Assembly (NCBI GenBank): GCA_943737045.1 | Contig: CALSFV010000202.1 | Span: 248,001-312,000 of the forward strand | DNA: 64,000 bases | Direction of reading: 5' to 3' | Source: Parapristionchus giblindavisi | Taxonomy: Eukaryota; Nematoda; Chromadorea; Rhabditida; Diplogasteridae | Shown here: piece after piece, positions 35,964-48,535 of the stretch | Layout: each line of letters opens with the position of its first letter | How positions within the stretch are numbered: the first letter of the stretch is position 1 | Position numbers and translations under genes: made by a program | The notes under the pieces: generated by a model | What the model saw: only the letters and a program-made list of their open reading frames with translations | What the model was told of the DNA's origin: nothing | Database searches by the model: none

Positions 35964-36474
35964 CTTGTGTTTCTCTCGTTCCATCGGAAGGATTACGGCA
36001 GCGGCAACACAGTGACCGACGAAGCAGAGTCAACGTCTTCACGCAAGAGATTGTTGACGAATGAGAGCATGGACTAAAATATCATCATTATTATTATTAT
36101 CATTATTATTACTTAAATCAACAATAATTGGTGTTGAACATTATAGAATAAGGATTGGAATCTGTATTAAATACCACTAATTCATAATATTAGAGACATT
36201 CTGAAATTAAATCATATCTCATCACTATCAGCAGTATTTCTGTGAAGGCATCGAAAAAGCAATATCTGTCGAAATCCTGTTGATTTCGTGTTACAGTGTT
36301 TTTATTATTCTTCTACGTAGCATCCAAGTCTGCTAATAGAAAGAAACTAGTTGCTCAACTCACATTTTCAGAACTATAAACTGATCCGTAATTGTTTTGA
36401 ACTGATATTATTTAACTCACTCTAAACGTGCCCTCACGCTCCAGTTCGCGCTGTCGATTCACGCTGCCCTTGAT
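35964..36474 (-). other. orphan exons, unassigned
   Basis: 36474-36421 (acceptor TTGCAG, donor gtgagt) encodes IKGSVNRQRELEREGTFR. 36073-35964 encodes SMLSFVNNLLREDVDSASSV before an in-frame stop, with a second frame open towards a gtactt donor. They look like real former exons, but I cannot name the source. Confidence 0.3.
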
Positions 36475-36562
36475 CTGCAATCACATACACACAAGTTCCA
36501 TCCTTCCAGTATCCCTCCTACTGTACCACCAATTGATCCACCGCACTCTAACCTGACCCCAT

Positions 36563-36670
36563 AGGTCGAAAAGTATGTTACAAAGTACCAAACCGGATTT
36601 TGAGCCAACATATCACAAAAATCGAAATCCTGACCGGATTTAGGCAAGCGCTAACCTAGCTATTCGACCT
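36563..36670. repeat. AGGTCGAA-ended MITE at the array's left edge
   Basis: Closest to the copies inside the tandem units (ACCGGATTTTGAGCCAACATATCAC...). About 35 bases of flanking DNA to its right (GAATAAAAATATCTAAAATGTACAAATTCAAAAG) also match the unit, after which the sequence jumps to the start of the first tandem copy. Confidence 0.8.
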
Positions 36671-37123
36671 GTGAATAAAAATATCTAAAATGTACAAATT
36701 CAAAAGGTTACTAAAAAGCACTTATCGATTACTACTGCTAAGCCTAAAAGCAGCCATATTGCATCAATATGGGTGGCTATTTTTCCTCTGGCTTCCAGAG
36801 CTTTCAACACAGTATAAGTCCTCCATAAAACCAGAAGAAAAAATGGCGCTTCGTTCAATTAGTATTGAAAATATTGATAACAAATGTTGCTTATTCCACT
36901 GCTTATCATATACAGCGATAGTCACATTCGACAATAAAGTATTGTGTAAAGTATAATTTTATTATTAAAAAATCGTAAGAGGGCATGCTGGGCACATGGC
37001 TATTCGAAAGTATTTTTTTGCAGATTCGACTAGATTTTTTATAATTTTTCCGAGGCAATGCTATGTGCAAGGCCCCGATGGGAATGCAAGGATCTGCGCA
37101 AAGAATTGTTTTGACGGGCTCAC

Positions 37124-37214
37124 CTGTGGTCGTCGTCGATGATGCGGATGTCGGAATAGACGGTGTCGAAGGAATTGATGACGATGTTGACATTATCAGT
37201 ATGATGAATATCAA
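37124..37214 (-). pseudogene. orphan first exon of the 446-aa gene
   Basis: Encodes the start MIFIILIMSTSSSIPSTPSI through to a good donor (gtgagc). The DNA that should carry exons 2-12 is replaced to the left by unrelated sequence: the array boundary falls at about 36709, right where the exon 2 acceptor would be. This copy therefore cannot make the full protein. Confidence 0.8.
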
Positions 37215-37557
37215 TGTCTATGGAGATTGAAGTGAATAGAATAGTCTGTAAATAGAAATCAATCCATATATTATTACTACACACATACACTTATCCATTA
37301 TTAGGGATGACACAAAAAGTAAAGATGATTACTGTAAGAGAAGATAACGAAAGATGAAGATAAGAGACAATACGATGATAGAGAGGAGATAGTGAGAGAA
37401 ACAGAAAGAGTTGGGTCATTCCCTAAGATATCCAAAATGATGAAAATGTTGTATAAGAATAATGGCGATTTTTCCGCTCAAGCAAGGATGGGATTCATTC
37501 ACTGGCAATTAATCTTTCCTTAACTACTACATCAACTAATCAATAATCTTCCATCAA
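37215..37557. promoter_or_regulatory. shared two-way promoter region (unit 1)
   Basis: About 343 bases between the divergent start codons of the minus-strand 446-residue gene and the plus-strand RING gene. Repeated in each unit (44016-44360, 50977-51321 and 57934-58278). Purine-rich with several GATAAGA/GATAACG-like words on the plus strand. Joint control is inferred from the arrangement. Confidence 0.5.
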
Positions 37558-38889
37558 ATGGCCATAATTATCTCTTCTGACGAGTTTCAACTGGAAGAAC
37601 ACGAGGACTATCTACCACCACAGGTATTACATCATCGCATCACGTTTTTTTGTTACATAATCGTAATTATCTTCACTTGAGCATAGAAGTTACAGTCAAA
37701 ATTATAACCCTGCAACGATGTGTTCAAAAATTGCGTAAAGAAAAGAAAATAAGAGAAAACTCCACGTATTACATCGTCCATTTTGAAGAAGATATAAGTG
37801 ATAATTTGAGCCTTCTCATGACATATACAATAATCCATCACGTTCATTTGATACAACTACGGGTACAACTATTTCATTCACATCACCAACCACTCTCAAA
37901 ATATGGCCTATTGGTACTCATCGAGTCGGTATTGTACCAGTCAATGGAGGTCATCCACAATATGGATTCCCTAAGAATGATGAGTCAGTCATATTATATT
38001 ATACATTCAGTATTTTGTCTATTTGGATGAAATATAGTCAATAACGCATCCCTCTTACAGTATGACAAACGTGATCGTACTTGGAGGCTCTGCATATTGT
38101 TTCTCATCAGGAAGTCTATGGTCATTATGTCTATCCCGATATGAATGGCGTCATGTACCTCTAGTAGAGGAACCCCATCACATGGAGTATACCACACGAT
38201 TCGATCGATTATCGATTGTAGATAGACGAACGATCCAACTCGATCGATACTTCCATATCAATCAATTGTGGACTAGTATGAGGAGGAGAGTCTATCTACT
38301 TTCCCCAATTGAGACACGAGTCTACGATAGAGTAACTATGAGTAAGCAATCTTTAATGAAGAATAAATCTCTAATACTAAGAGAGAAAGTGGGATGGATC
38401 GAATAAGGTGGAAAGGATTGTATATAGGATACAGATTGTACAGAAATGTAGGAGTGAGATGATGGAATGAATGACTATTGCAGATCTAATTAGACAAGTA
38501 CAGAATGATCAGAGAAATGTTATGATTCAACTGGACGAGTCTTCATCTACATCAATCACATTCACTCAACACAATCATTCCACTAACACTTTATCTACTT
38601 CAACTATTCATTTAGCTCCAAATGAACATTCCGATGACAGTGCAGAGTTGTGAGTAGTCTCATGTTTTGACCCAATTAAATTACAGTACACGTTTTCAGA
38701 CCTGATGGGATTACAGTATGTCGTAAGTGTGCTATATGTCTGAAGGAGAGACCACTGCGACGTGCCGTTCACGTGCCCTGTGGGCATATATCGTGCTTCA
38801 AATGTGCATGTACACTGGTACAGCTATCTAGGACTTGTCATATTTGTCGTGCACCTATTCAATCGATGGTACGAATCTATGAACAGTAA
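37558..38889 (+). CDS. RING-finger protein, 302 aa, copy 1
   Basis: Five exons with exact phase agreement: 37558-37623, 37811-38016, 38061-38341, 38484-38649 and 38700-38889. Residues 1-22 are acidic (SSDEFQLEEHEDYLPPQ). The next 160 residues include WPIGTHRVGIVPVNGGHPQY and NVIVLGGSAYCFSSGSLWSL, which read like beta-propeller or beta-sandwich strands. Exon 4 is Ser/Thr/Asn-rich. Exon 5 is a C-terminal C3HC4 RING: CAIC, then PCGHISCFKC, then TCHIC, ending RAPIQSMVRIYEQ, stop. A RING placed at the extreme C-terminus and ending I-x-x-(V/M)-x-x-Y is the form seen in Neuralized and IAP ubiquitin ligases. It is probably an E3 ubiquitin ligase; substrates are unknown. It is divergent to the 446-residue gene. 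Confidence 0.8.
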
Positions 38890-39983
38890 CTACTTATTTA
38901 TCTATACCGTAATCGACTAGATTCATATCTTTCAAACCCAAATCAAATGTAACGACCACTATTTGATCTTCACCATTAAGAATGATCATAATAACAATAT
39001 TGTTTCTCTCTGCCATAGACATTCTAATCCAATCGTTTACTTATTTGTATCGTTTCACATTAAAGTGGCTTTATGACCAAATATCAACCCTTTTTACACT
39101 AATCAACGTACTGGATATGGAAAACAAGAGTCAATAACAGTGATAATAAGATTAGTAAATACATCGGGGTTCATTAACCCGAAAGGAGTTTAGATCATAC
39201 ATAATGGATTAAAAATCTTTTTGATATAGATAACATGTCTATCCCGTCTAACTGATTGATCACACCACTGAACACTGGCCAGTATCAGCAAATAGAAATA
39301 TATAGGAAATAAACGTACATGGTGCTCTACAAGATAAGTATATAGTGTGGAACTTGAAACCGACTGGTAGCAAGCAGAAACAAAAACGACATTTCGGGTA
39401 GAACAACTTTAATTGAAGAATCATTAGGAATGAATCTATAACAGAATTGGTATGTTGAATGGAATAGATGAGTAAGTCGATCAACGGAAGGGAACAATAT
39501 GGTTTCGATATGAAACAGTAAACAGATAACCAGAAAAGAAACAAAACAAGGATAAAAACACTACTCAGTTATACTATAGAATAGAATCTCAAGAATGAAA
39601 ACTATTATATAGTTATTATTGAAGGAAAAGAAAAGATAGAAAAGACGAGGACGAAAAAGAGATATAAAAAGAGGTGTCATGAAGGAAAAAGTGTAGAAAA
39701 AATTTAGTTGAACAGGTAATACAATTAGTGCATTGATGAGAAAAAGATTATTGTTGGACGATTAACTATAATATATTAGGAAAGGAGAATACTAAGCATG
39801 ATATAACAGATGACGAGCGGAAAAAAAGTAAACTCATCTCATGAGAAAAAAAAAGAGGGCAAGAATAATTGGATAAGAGGGGAATATATCGTTGGATACG
39901 GTAGATAAACAACATTGAAATACATATCGAATTCAAAGATCAAAGATGAATAGTTTAAGATCGAGGAGATATTAATGGATGAT
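38890..39983. other. convergent 3' spacer (unit 1)
   Basis: Between the 3' ends of the RING gene and the 446-residue gene. AT-rich, with no gene seen. In units 2-4 a block of about 160 bases here (GAAGGAAAAGAAAAGATAGA through GAGAAAAAGATTATTG) is present twice in tandem, for example at 46405-46553 and 46567-46723. Confidence 0.5.
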
Positions 39984-41489
39984 CTAAATTGTGGATGAAT
40001 GCTTCATCTTGCCACTACGTGATTTTGGAGTCGATAGAGGTTGACTGGATACGGTACTACCACCATCACCACCATCTACCGTACTCATCACTTTCTTTAT
40101 CGTATCACACACGATACGGTGATTCTTCGAGAGATTCTCCGGGTCCGATCTTCCAGGAATGCACATTTTCCCCACAACCAATCTGTAATTTGCATCCATC
40201 AATCATTATGTCAATCAATAATCATCATCGGAATCAATTATCGATTAATGTGCTCGATCGATATGTTTCCTTCATAGGAAGTGTTAAAAATGTTTGTCTC
40301 TGTTCAAAAGTGAATTGTTTTCTTTTCAAGATTTTATGAATATCCAATGAAGGGAATGGATATAGAATGAAAGTAAAAGGTTAGAATGATAATATTGAAG
40401 AGATAAATAATATTCGCTCACTTCATAATCTTATCTTTAGCTTCTTCTTCATTCATATCATCATCTACTTTATCTATTCTTCTATCATTCTCTCCTCTCT
40501 TCCTCTGTCGTTCACTTCTATCATCTTCTCCCTTCTTTGCTCTCTTAGAGGTTCTAGTGGAGTGACGACGAGGACGACTTAAACAAAATGGTAAAGTTAA
40601 ATGAAATGGGGAGTTATGTAATAGATAGGTCAAGGAAATAACATGTCCAAGACTCTCACATACACTAAACCACTTTTATCCTATCTATGTATGTAAAATA
40701 GATTAACTGTAAAAGTTAACGTTCTTTATTTAAAAAAAAAACTTACTATTCCGCATCTTTCGTGTCCTCGTCCAAATCCGATTCCGGCTCTGCTTGCGTG
40801 CTCTACAAACACTGAATATTTCGAAGGGTCATACTGTAATCATGATAAATCATGATTACTGTAACTACCGTACCTTTCGAGTGTGCACAGTCCTCTTATT
40901 CGCTCTGCCAGTGAATAATTGTCCACGGAAACCTAGAGTTGGTATGGTGGCGGACGCTAGACTGTCCACTGAATCCTGGAGTGAAATCTGAAATGCAATC
41001 ATCTAATCAATAAGTAAATCAGTCCATAATTTCATCGATGAATTAAGTCTACTGCGTGAAATGCACAAATAAATCAATAATATCTCAAAATACGTGCCAT
41101 CACAGATAGTCATTGATATACTTGGCTTATTCATTCAATAAATATTATTATCATTACATATTATCATTATTTACAGTGTCGATATGTGTGAACGAAAGAA
41201 TAGGGATGAAACCATACATTTTCGGTGCCCTCACCGAATTATTTTTATATAGTTGGTCGATTTAGAAAAAATAGTTATTTTTTGCTTAAATTGTAATCTT
41301 TCACATAAAAAATGAGCATTATATAGTGGGTTGACCCTGAAAATGTGTCATATATAGTGGGTCAATCCTCACACTGTGAGGGTATGAAAATGTATGGATG
41401 AAACTGTTAATCACCTCGGATAGTGGGGTCACTCCGAGTATATCGTCAATCTTCATTCGTGCTTCTGATTCTGCACCACCTTAGAATAA

Positions 41490-41571
<82 letters not shown>

Positions 41572-44015
41572 CAATCCTTATTACCTGGAACATGTTGAGG
41601 AGGATGAGAAGTAGTGGAAGATGGCGTATGTGGCTCCATTGGATGACCCTAAATATGAATTAAAGTCTACCAACATCTCATCAATATCTCCATTAAAAAG
41701 AAAATTATATTTATTTTTATAAAGGGAAGGTTCGCGCTTGATATAGTATCCATGAAACCGCATACCGTTAAGGATAATGCATGAGCAAGGGATTGGCATG
41801 AAGCTGGTTTGCGGTGTTTCGTGGATATGTACCTATACAGTTGCTTTCTTGTCGCAGACTTTTCATTTAAGAATGAAACAACACTCACAGTCAACAGTAA
41901 TTTAATGTTTTTAAAAAGCTAAACAAATATACAAATATTGCAATTATTGATTGGAATTTATCTTTTATAAATATAAAAGATGAAAGTGGAAAGAGTGAGA
42001 GAACTGTTGATACTTCACTTACATTACTTCCCATAGATATCGTTGGTAAAGAAGAAGAAGTTACAGTACTACTTATTATAGTGGATGGAACTTACAATCA
42101 ACGGTTCAGTCGTAGTTGTTTTCCTAAGCAAAGTCCTAGTCAAAGTGGACGGGTCTACAGTAGTACTCTGTTGAGTGGACGGAGTCGCAGTAGTGAAGAT
42201 AGACGGAGGAGTCGGAGTAGGTGTAGGAGGAACAACTGGTGTTGACGTAGATGTGACGGAGCTGCTCGTAGTTGTTACTGTATCAAGGCCAGAAGATGGG
42301 TTCATTGCCTACAATGAAAAGTATGCGATTACGGAACATTTGAGCCAAAGCTATAACAAAATGCAAAGCTATTCTATTATAGAGTGATAGTAAAGGTGCG
42401 TGGAATGATAGTGATGATATATACAAGTGTATGATTGGTAGGTACCGTAAAAGGTAAGACTACAATGAGGAGATAAATCGTGGATGGTACATGTATCGTT
42501 GTCGGTTACAGTATACATATATGATTCAGACCCTTTTTTCTGATACAGTATCGGCAAAAATTGAAAATGATATAACTTTGGTCGTTTTCAAGCTACTGCA
42601 TGTTTACCAGTTGTAACAAGTACTAGTACGTACACATAGTCATATGCTTGATGAGTTGTGGAATACAAACATAGGTCGAAAAGTATGTTACAAAGTATCA
42701 AGCTTCACCGGATTTTGAGCCAACATATCACAAAAATCGAAAAACCTGACCGGATTTAGGCAAGCGCTAACTTAGCTATTCGACCTGTGAATACAAATAT
42801 CCAAAATGTACAAATTCAAAAGTTACAATTAGAGATAGTGGTCTAATATATATATATATATTATCTAATATCAAACATTGTCCATTTTTACGCTCAGGAG
42901 ATGTAATTTGCTAGATGAGCTTTTCACAAACTTTAGAGAATATCGTTCACTATGAGATATGAACATACTTGCAATGCATAATCAATACAGGGTCCATAGA
43001 GACAATATCCTGCCAATATGGAAAGACTGGCTACTGCTGAATCATATATATGTACCGTAACCGACATTACTACGGCTACGATAACCGAGTGGTACCTGTG
43101 CGATAGTGGGTGCAGTGAGTAGTGAGTAGAGTGCTTGTTGATAGTCAGGCAAAGTGGGAGGAACGTACACCATATTATAACCAGGAGGAAGAGGAGCGCA
43201 TATTGATGACTGCAATAATCATTCATTACCATAAGTCATACTCTAACTTAAAGCTCCACCGTAACCAGCTCAGAATTGGGATCGTACCGCAACTGAGTCA
43301 TTTACAGTAACCCGCCAAGACAATTACCGTAAGCAACAATTACATACCGTAACCAGACCAGTGTTGGGATCAATTCGGGCAGGGGAGTATCCAAGTATGA
43401 CATAGTATCCACCAAGATTGGCCGATGGAGGAGTGGACAGGAATGGCGATGGATTAGAGAGTAGGGAAGCCATTGTTGCATGTTGATGATGTTGATGATT
43501 ACCCGATGATACTAAAAAGCTCTTATCAATTACTACTGCTAAGCTTAAAAGCAGCCATATTGCATCAATATGGGTGGCTATTTTTCCTCTGGCTTCCAGA
43601 CCTTTCAACACAGTATAAGTCCTCCATAAAACCAGAAGAAAAATGACGCTTCGTTCAATTAATATTGAAAATATTGATAACAAATGTTGCTTATTCCACT
43701 GCTTATCATATACAATCGATAGTCAAATTCGACCATAAAGTATTGTGTAAAGTATAATTTTATTATTAAATAATCGTAAGAGGGCATGCTGGGCACATGG
43801 CTATTCGGAAGTTATTTTTTGCAGATTCGACTAGAATTTTTATAATTTTTTCGAGGCAATGCTATGCGCAAGGCCTCGATGGGAATGCAAGGATCTGCGC
43901 AAAGAATTGTTTTGACGGGCTCACCTGTGGTCGTCGTCGATGATGCGGATGTCGGAATAGACGGTGTCGAAGAAATTGATGACGATGTTGACATTATCAG
44001 TATGATGAATATCAA
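39984..44015 (-). CDS. 446-aa Ser/Thr/Pro-rich protein, copy A
   Basis: Twelve minus-strand exons with phases that close exactly: 44015-43925, 43511-43348, 43292-43266, 43209-43086, 43036-42969, 42308-42096, 41648-41585, 41479-41415, 40987-40874, 40802-40747, 40577-40422 and 40182-39984. The N-terminal third is Ser/Thr/Pro/His-rich with aromatic Pro motifs (LPPGYNMVYVPPTLPDYQQA). Exon 6 is an almost pure Thr/Ser/Pro tract. Exons 7-9 have mixed, foldable sequence (MKIDDILGVTPLSE, TIPTLGFRGQLFTGRANKRT). Exon 10 is acidic, and exon 11 is highly basic then acidic (RPRRHSTRTSKRAKKGEDDR), a likely nuclear localisation signal. The last exon has CIPGRSDPENLSKNHRIVCD. I recognise no family; a nuclear protein is a guess from the basic patches. 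Exons 3-5 have alternative ends. Confidence 0.7.
41211..41402. repeat. small hairpin and (AAT)n tract in the unit
   Basis: CCATACATTTTC at about 41211 is mirrored by GAAAATGTATGG ending near 41398. Just after exon 8's acceptor an (AAT)n(ATT)n microsatellite lies at about 41487-41571; its length differs between units, giving most of their length variation. Confidence 0.65.
42673..42786. repeat. AGGTCGAA-ended MITE inside the tandem unit
   Basis: 114 bases, ends AGGTCGAA...TTCGACCT, in intron 5 of the 446-residue gene. The same copy is found in the other units at 49636-49749, 56589-56702 and 63559-63672, so it entered before amplification. Confidence 0.8.
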
Positions 44016-47000
44016 TGTCTATGGAGATTGAAGTGAATAGAATAGTCTGTAAATAGAAATCAATCCATATATTATAACTACACACATACACTTATCCATT
44101 ATTAGGGATGACACAAAAAGTAAAGATGATTACTGTAAGAGAAGATAACGAAAGAGGAAGATAAGAGACAATACGATGATAGAGAGAAGAGATAGTGAGA
44201 GAAACAGAAAGAGTTGGGTCATTCCCTAAGATATCCAAAATGATCAAAATGTTGTATAAGACCAATGGCGATTTTTCCGCTCAAGCAAGGATGGGATTCA
44301 TTCACTGGAAATTAATCTTTCCTTAACTACTACAACAACTAATCAATAATCTTCCATCAAATGGCCATAATTATCTCTTCTGACGAGTTTCAACTGGAAG
44401 AACACGAGGACTATCTACCACCACAGGTATTACATCATCACATCACGTTTTTTTGTTACATAATCGTAATTATCTTCACTTGAGCATAGAAGTTACAGTC
44501 AAAATTATAACCCTGCAACGATGTGTTCAAAAATTGCGTAAAGAAAAGAAAATAAGAGAAAACTCCACGTATTACATCGTCCATTTTGAAGAAGATATAA
44601 GTGATAATTTGAGCCTTCTCATGACATATACAATAATCCATCACGTTCATTTGATACAACTACGGGTACAACTATTTCATTCACATCACCAACCACTCTC
44701 AAAATATGGCCTATTGGTACTCATCGAGTCGGTATTGTACCAGTCAATGGAGGTCATCCACAATATGGATTCCCTAAGAATGATGAGTCAGTCATATTAT
44801 ATTATACATTCAGTATTTTGTCTATTTGGATGAAATATAGTCAATAACGCATCCCTCTTACAGTATGACAAACGTGATCGTACTTGGAGGCTCTGCATAT
44901 TGTTTCTCATCAGGAAGTCTATGGTCATTATGTCTATCCCGATATGAATGGCGTCATGTACCTCTAGTAGAGGAACCCCATCACATGGAGTATACCACAC
45001 GATTCGATCGATTATCGATTGTAGATAGACGAACGATCCAACTCGATCGATACTTCCATATCAATCAATTGTGGACTAGTATGAGGAGGAGAGTCTATCT
45101 ACTTTCCCCAATTGAGACACGAGTCTACGATAGAGTAACTATGAGTAAGCAATCTTTAATGAAGAATAAATCTCTAATACTAAGAGAGAAAGTGGGATGG
45201 ATCGAATAAGGTGGAAAGGATTGTATATAGGATACAGATTGTACAGAAATGTAGGAGTGAGATGATGGAATGAATGACTATTGCAGATCTAATTAGACAA
45301 GTACAGAATGATCAGAGAAATGTTATGATTCAACTGGACGAGTCTTCATCTACATCAATCACATTCACTCAATACAATCATTCCACTAACACTTTATCTA
45401 CTTCAACTATTCATTTAGCTCCAAATGAACATTCCGATGACAGTGCAGAGTTGTGAGTAGTCTCATGTTTTGACCCAATTAAATTACCGTACACCTTTTC
45501 AGACCCGATGGGATTACAGTATGTCGTAAGTGTGCTATATGTCTGAAGGAGAGACCATTGCGATGTACCGTTCACGTGCCCTGTGGGCATATATCGTGCT
45601 TCAAATGTGCATGTACACTGGTACAGCTATCTAGGACTTGTCATATTTGTCGTGCACCTATTCAATCGATGGTACGAATTTATGAACAGTAACTACTTAT
45701 TTATCTATACCGTAATCGACTAGATTCATATCTTTCAAACCCAAATCAAATGTAACGACCACTATTTGATCTTCACCATTAAGAATGATCATATTAGCAA
45801 TATTGTTTCTCACTGCCATTGATATTCTAATCCAATCGTTTACTTATTTGTATCGTTTCACATTAAAGTGGCTTTATGACCAAATATCAATCCTTTTTAC
45901 ACTAATCAACGTACTGGATATGGAAAACAAGAGTCAATAACAGTGATAATAAGATTAGTAAATACATCGGGGTTCATTAACCCGAAAGGAGTTTAGATCA
46001 TACATAATGGATTAAAAATCTTTTTGATATAGATAACATGTCTATCCCGTCTAACTGATTGATCACACCACTGAACACTGACCAGTATCAGCAAATAGAA
46101 ATATATAGGAAATAAATGTACATGGTGCTCTACAAGATAAGTATATAGTGTGGAACTTGAAACCGACTGGTAGCAAGCAGAAACAAAAACGACATTTCGG
46201 GTAGAACAACTTTAATTGAAGAATCATTAGGAATGAATCTATAACAGAATTGGAATGTTGAATGGAATGGATGGGTAAGTCGATCAACGGAAGGGAACAA
46301 TATGGTTTCGATATGAAACAGTAAACAGATAACCAGAAAAGAAACAAAACAAAGATAAAAACACTACTCAGTTATACTATAGAATAGAATCTCAAGAATC
46401 AAAACTATTATATAGTTATTATTGAAGGAAAAGAAAAGATAGAAAAGACGAGGACGAAAAAGAGATATAAAAAGAGGTGTCATGAAGGAAAAAGTGCAGA
46501 AAAAAATTTAGTTGAACAGGTAATACAATTAGTGCATTGATGAGAAAAAGATTATTGAGAAAAAGATTAAACTATTATATAGTTATTATTGAAGGAAAAG
46601 AAAAGATAGAAAAGACGAGGACGAAAAAGAGATATAAAAAGAGGTGTCATGAAGGAAAAAGTGTAGAAAAAAATTTAGTTGAACAGGTAATACAATTAGT
46701 GCATTGATGAGAAAAAGATTATTGTTGGACGATTAACTATAATATATTAGGAAAGGAGAATACTAAACATGATATAACAGATGACGACCGGAAAAATAGT
46801 AAACTCATCTCATGAGAAAAAAAGAGGGCAAGAATAATTGGATAACAGGGGAATATATCGTTGGATACGGTAGATAAACAACATTGAAATACATATCGAA
46901 TTCAAAGATCAAAGATGAATAGTTTAAGATCGAGGAGATATTAATGGATGATCTAAATTGTGGTTGAATGCTTCATCTTGCCACTACGTGATTTTGGAGT

Positions 47001-48458
47001 CGATAGAGGTTGACTGGATACGGTACTACCACCATCACCACCATCTACCGTACTCATCACTTTCTTTATCGTATCACACACGATACGGTGATTCTTCGAG
47101 AGATTCTCCGGGTCCGATCTTCCAGGAATGCACATTTTCCCCACAACCAATCTGTAATTTGCATCCATCAATCATTATGTCAATCAATAATCATCATCGG
47201 AATCAATTATCGATTAATGTGCTCGATCGATATGTTTCCTTCATAGGAAGTGTTAAAAATGTTTGTCTCTGTTCAAAAGTGAATTGTTTTCTTTTCAAGA
47301 TTTTATGAATATCCAATGAAGGGAATGGATATAGAATGAAAGTAAAAGGTTAGAATGATAATATTGAAGAGATAAATAATATTCGCTCACTTCATAATCT
47401 TATCTTTAGCTTCTTCTTCATTCATCTCATCATCTACTTTATCTATTCTTCTATCATTCTCTCCTCTCTTCCTCTGTCGTTCACTTCTATCATCTTCTCC
47501 CTTCTTTGCTCTCTTAGAGGTTCTAGTGGAGTGACGACGAGGACGACTTAAACAAAATGGTAAAGTTAAATGAAATGGGGAGTTATGTAATAGTTAGGTC
47601 AAGGAAATAAAATATCCAAGATTCTCACATACACTAAACCACTTTTATCCTATCTATATATGTAAAATAGATTAACTGTAAAAGTTAACGTTCTTTATTT
47701 TAAAAAAAAACTTACTATTCCGCATCTTTCGTGTCCTCGTCCAAATCCGATTCCGGCTCTGCTTGCGTGCTCTACAAACACTGAATATTTCGAAGGGTCA
47801 TACTGTAATCATGATAAATCATGATTACTGTAACTACCGTACCTTTCGAGTGTGCACAGTCCTCTTATTCGCTCTGCCAGTGAATAATTGTCCACGGAAA
47901 CCTAGAGTTGGTATGGTGGCGGACGCTAGACTGTCCACTGAATCCTGGAGTGAAATCTGAAATGCAATCATCTAATCAATAAGTAAATTAGTCCATAATT
48001 TCATCGATGAATTAAGTCTACTGCGTGAAATGCACAAATAAATCAATAATATCTCAAAATACGTGCCATCACAGATAGTCATTGATATACTTGGCTTATT
48101 CATTCAATAAATATTATTATCATTACATATTATCATTATTTACAGTGTCGATATGTGTGAACGAAAGAATAGGGATGAAACCATACATTTTCGGTGCCCT
48201 CACCGAATTATTTTTATATAGTTGGTCGATTTAGAAAAAATAGTTATTTTTTGCTTAAATTGTAATCTTTCACATAAAAAATGGGCATTATATAGTGGGT
48301 TGACCCTGAAAATGTGTCATATATAGTGGGTCAATCCTCACACTGTGAGGGTATGAAAATGTATGGATGAAACTGTTAATCACCTCGGATAGTGGGGTCA
48401 CTCCGAGTATATCGTCAATCTTCATTCGTGCTTCTGATTCTGCACCACCTTAGAATAA

Positions 48459-48535
<77 letters not shown>

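Larger units (their letters stand above)
36710..43510. repeat. tandem unit 1 (6.8 kb)
   Basis: First of four head-to-tail copies. It is the most diverged, with scattered substitutions against units 2-4, and it lacks a roughly 160-base internal duplication present in them. It holds one RING gene, the 3' eleven exons of one 446-residue gene and an orphan first exon of a second. Confidence 0.95.

Noticed and set aside
37650..38030. 126-residue uninterrupted plus-strand frame in each unit
   Set aside because: The RING gene reads this region in another frame: its exon 2 (37811-38016) joins in phase to exons 1 and 3, while the longer frame ends without splice support.
42175..42387. Gly/Val/Asp-rich plus-strand frame in each tandem unit
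   Set aside because: Antisense shadow of the Thr/Ser/Pro exon 6 of the 446-residue gene, which has good splice sites and phase.
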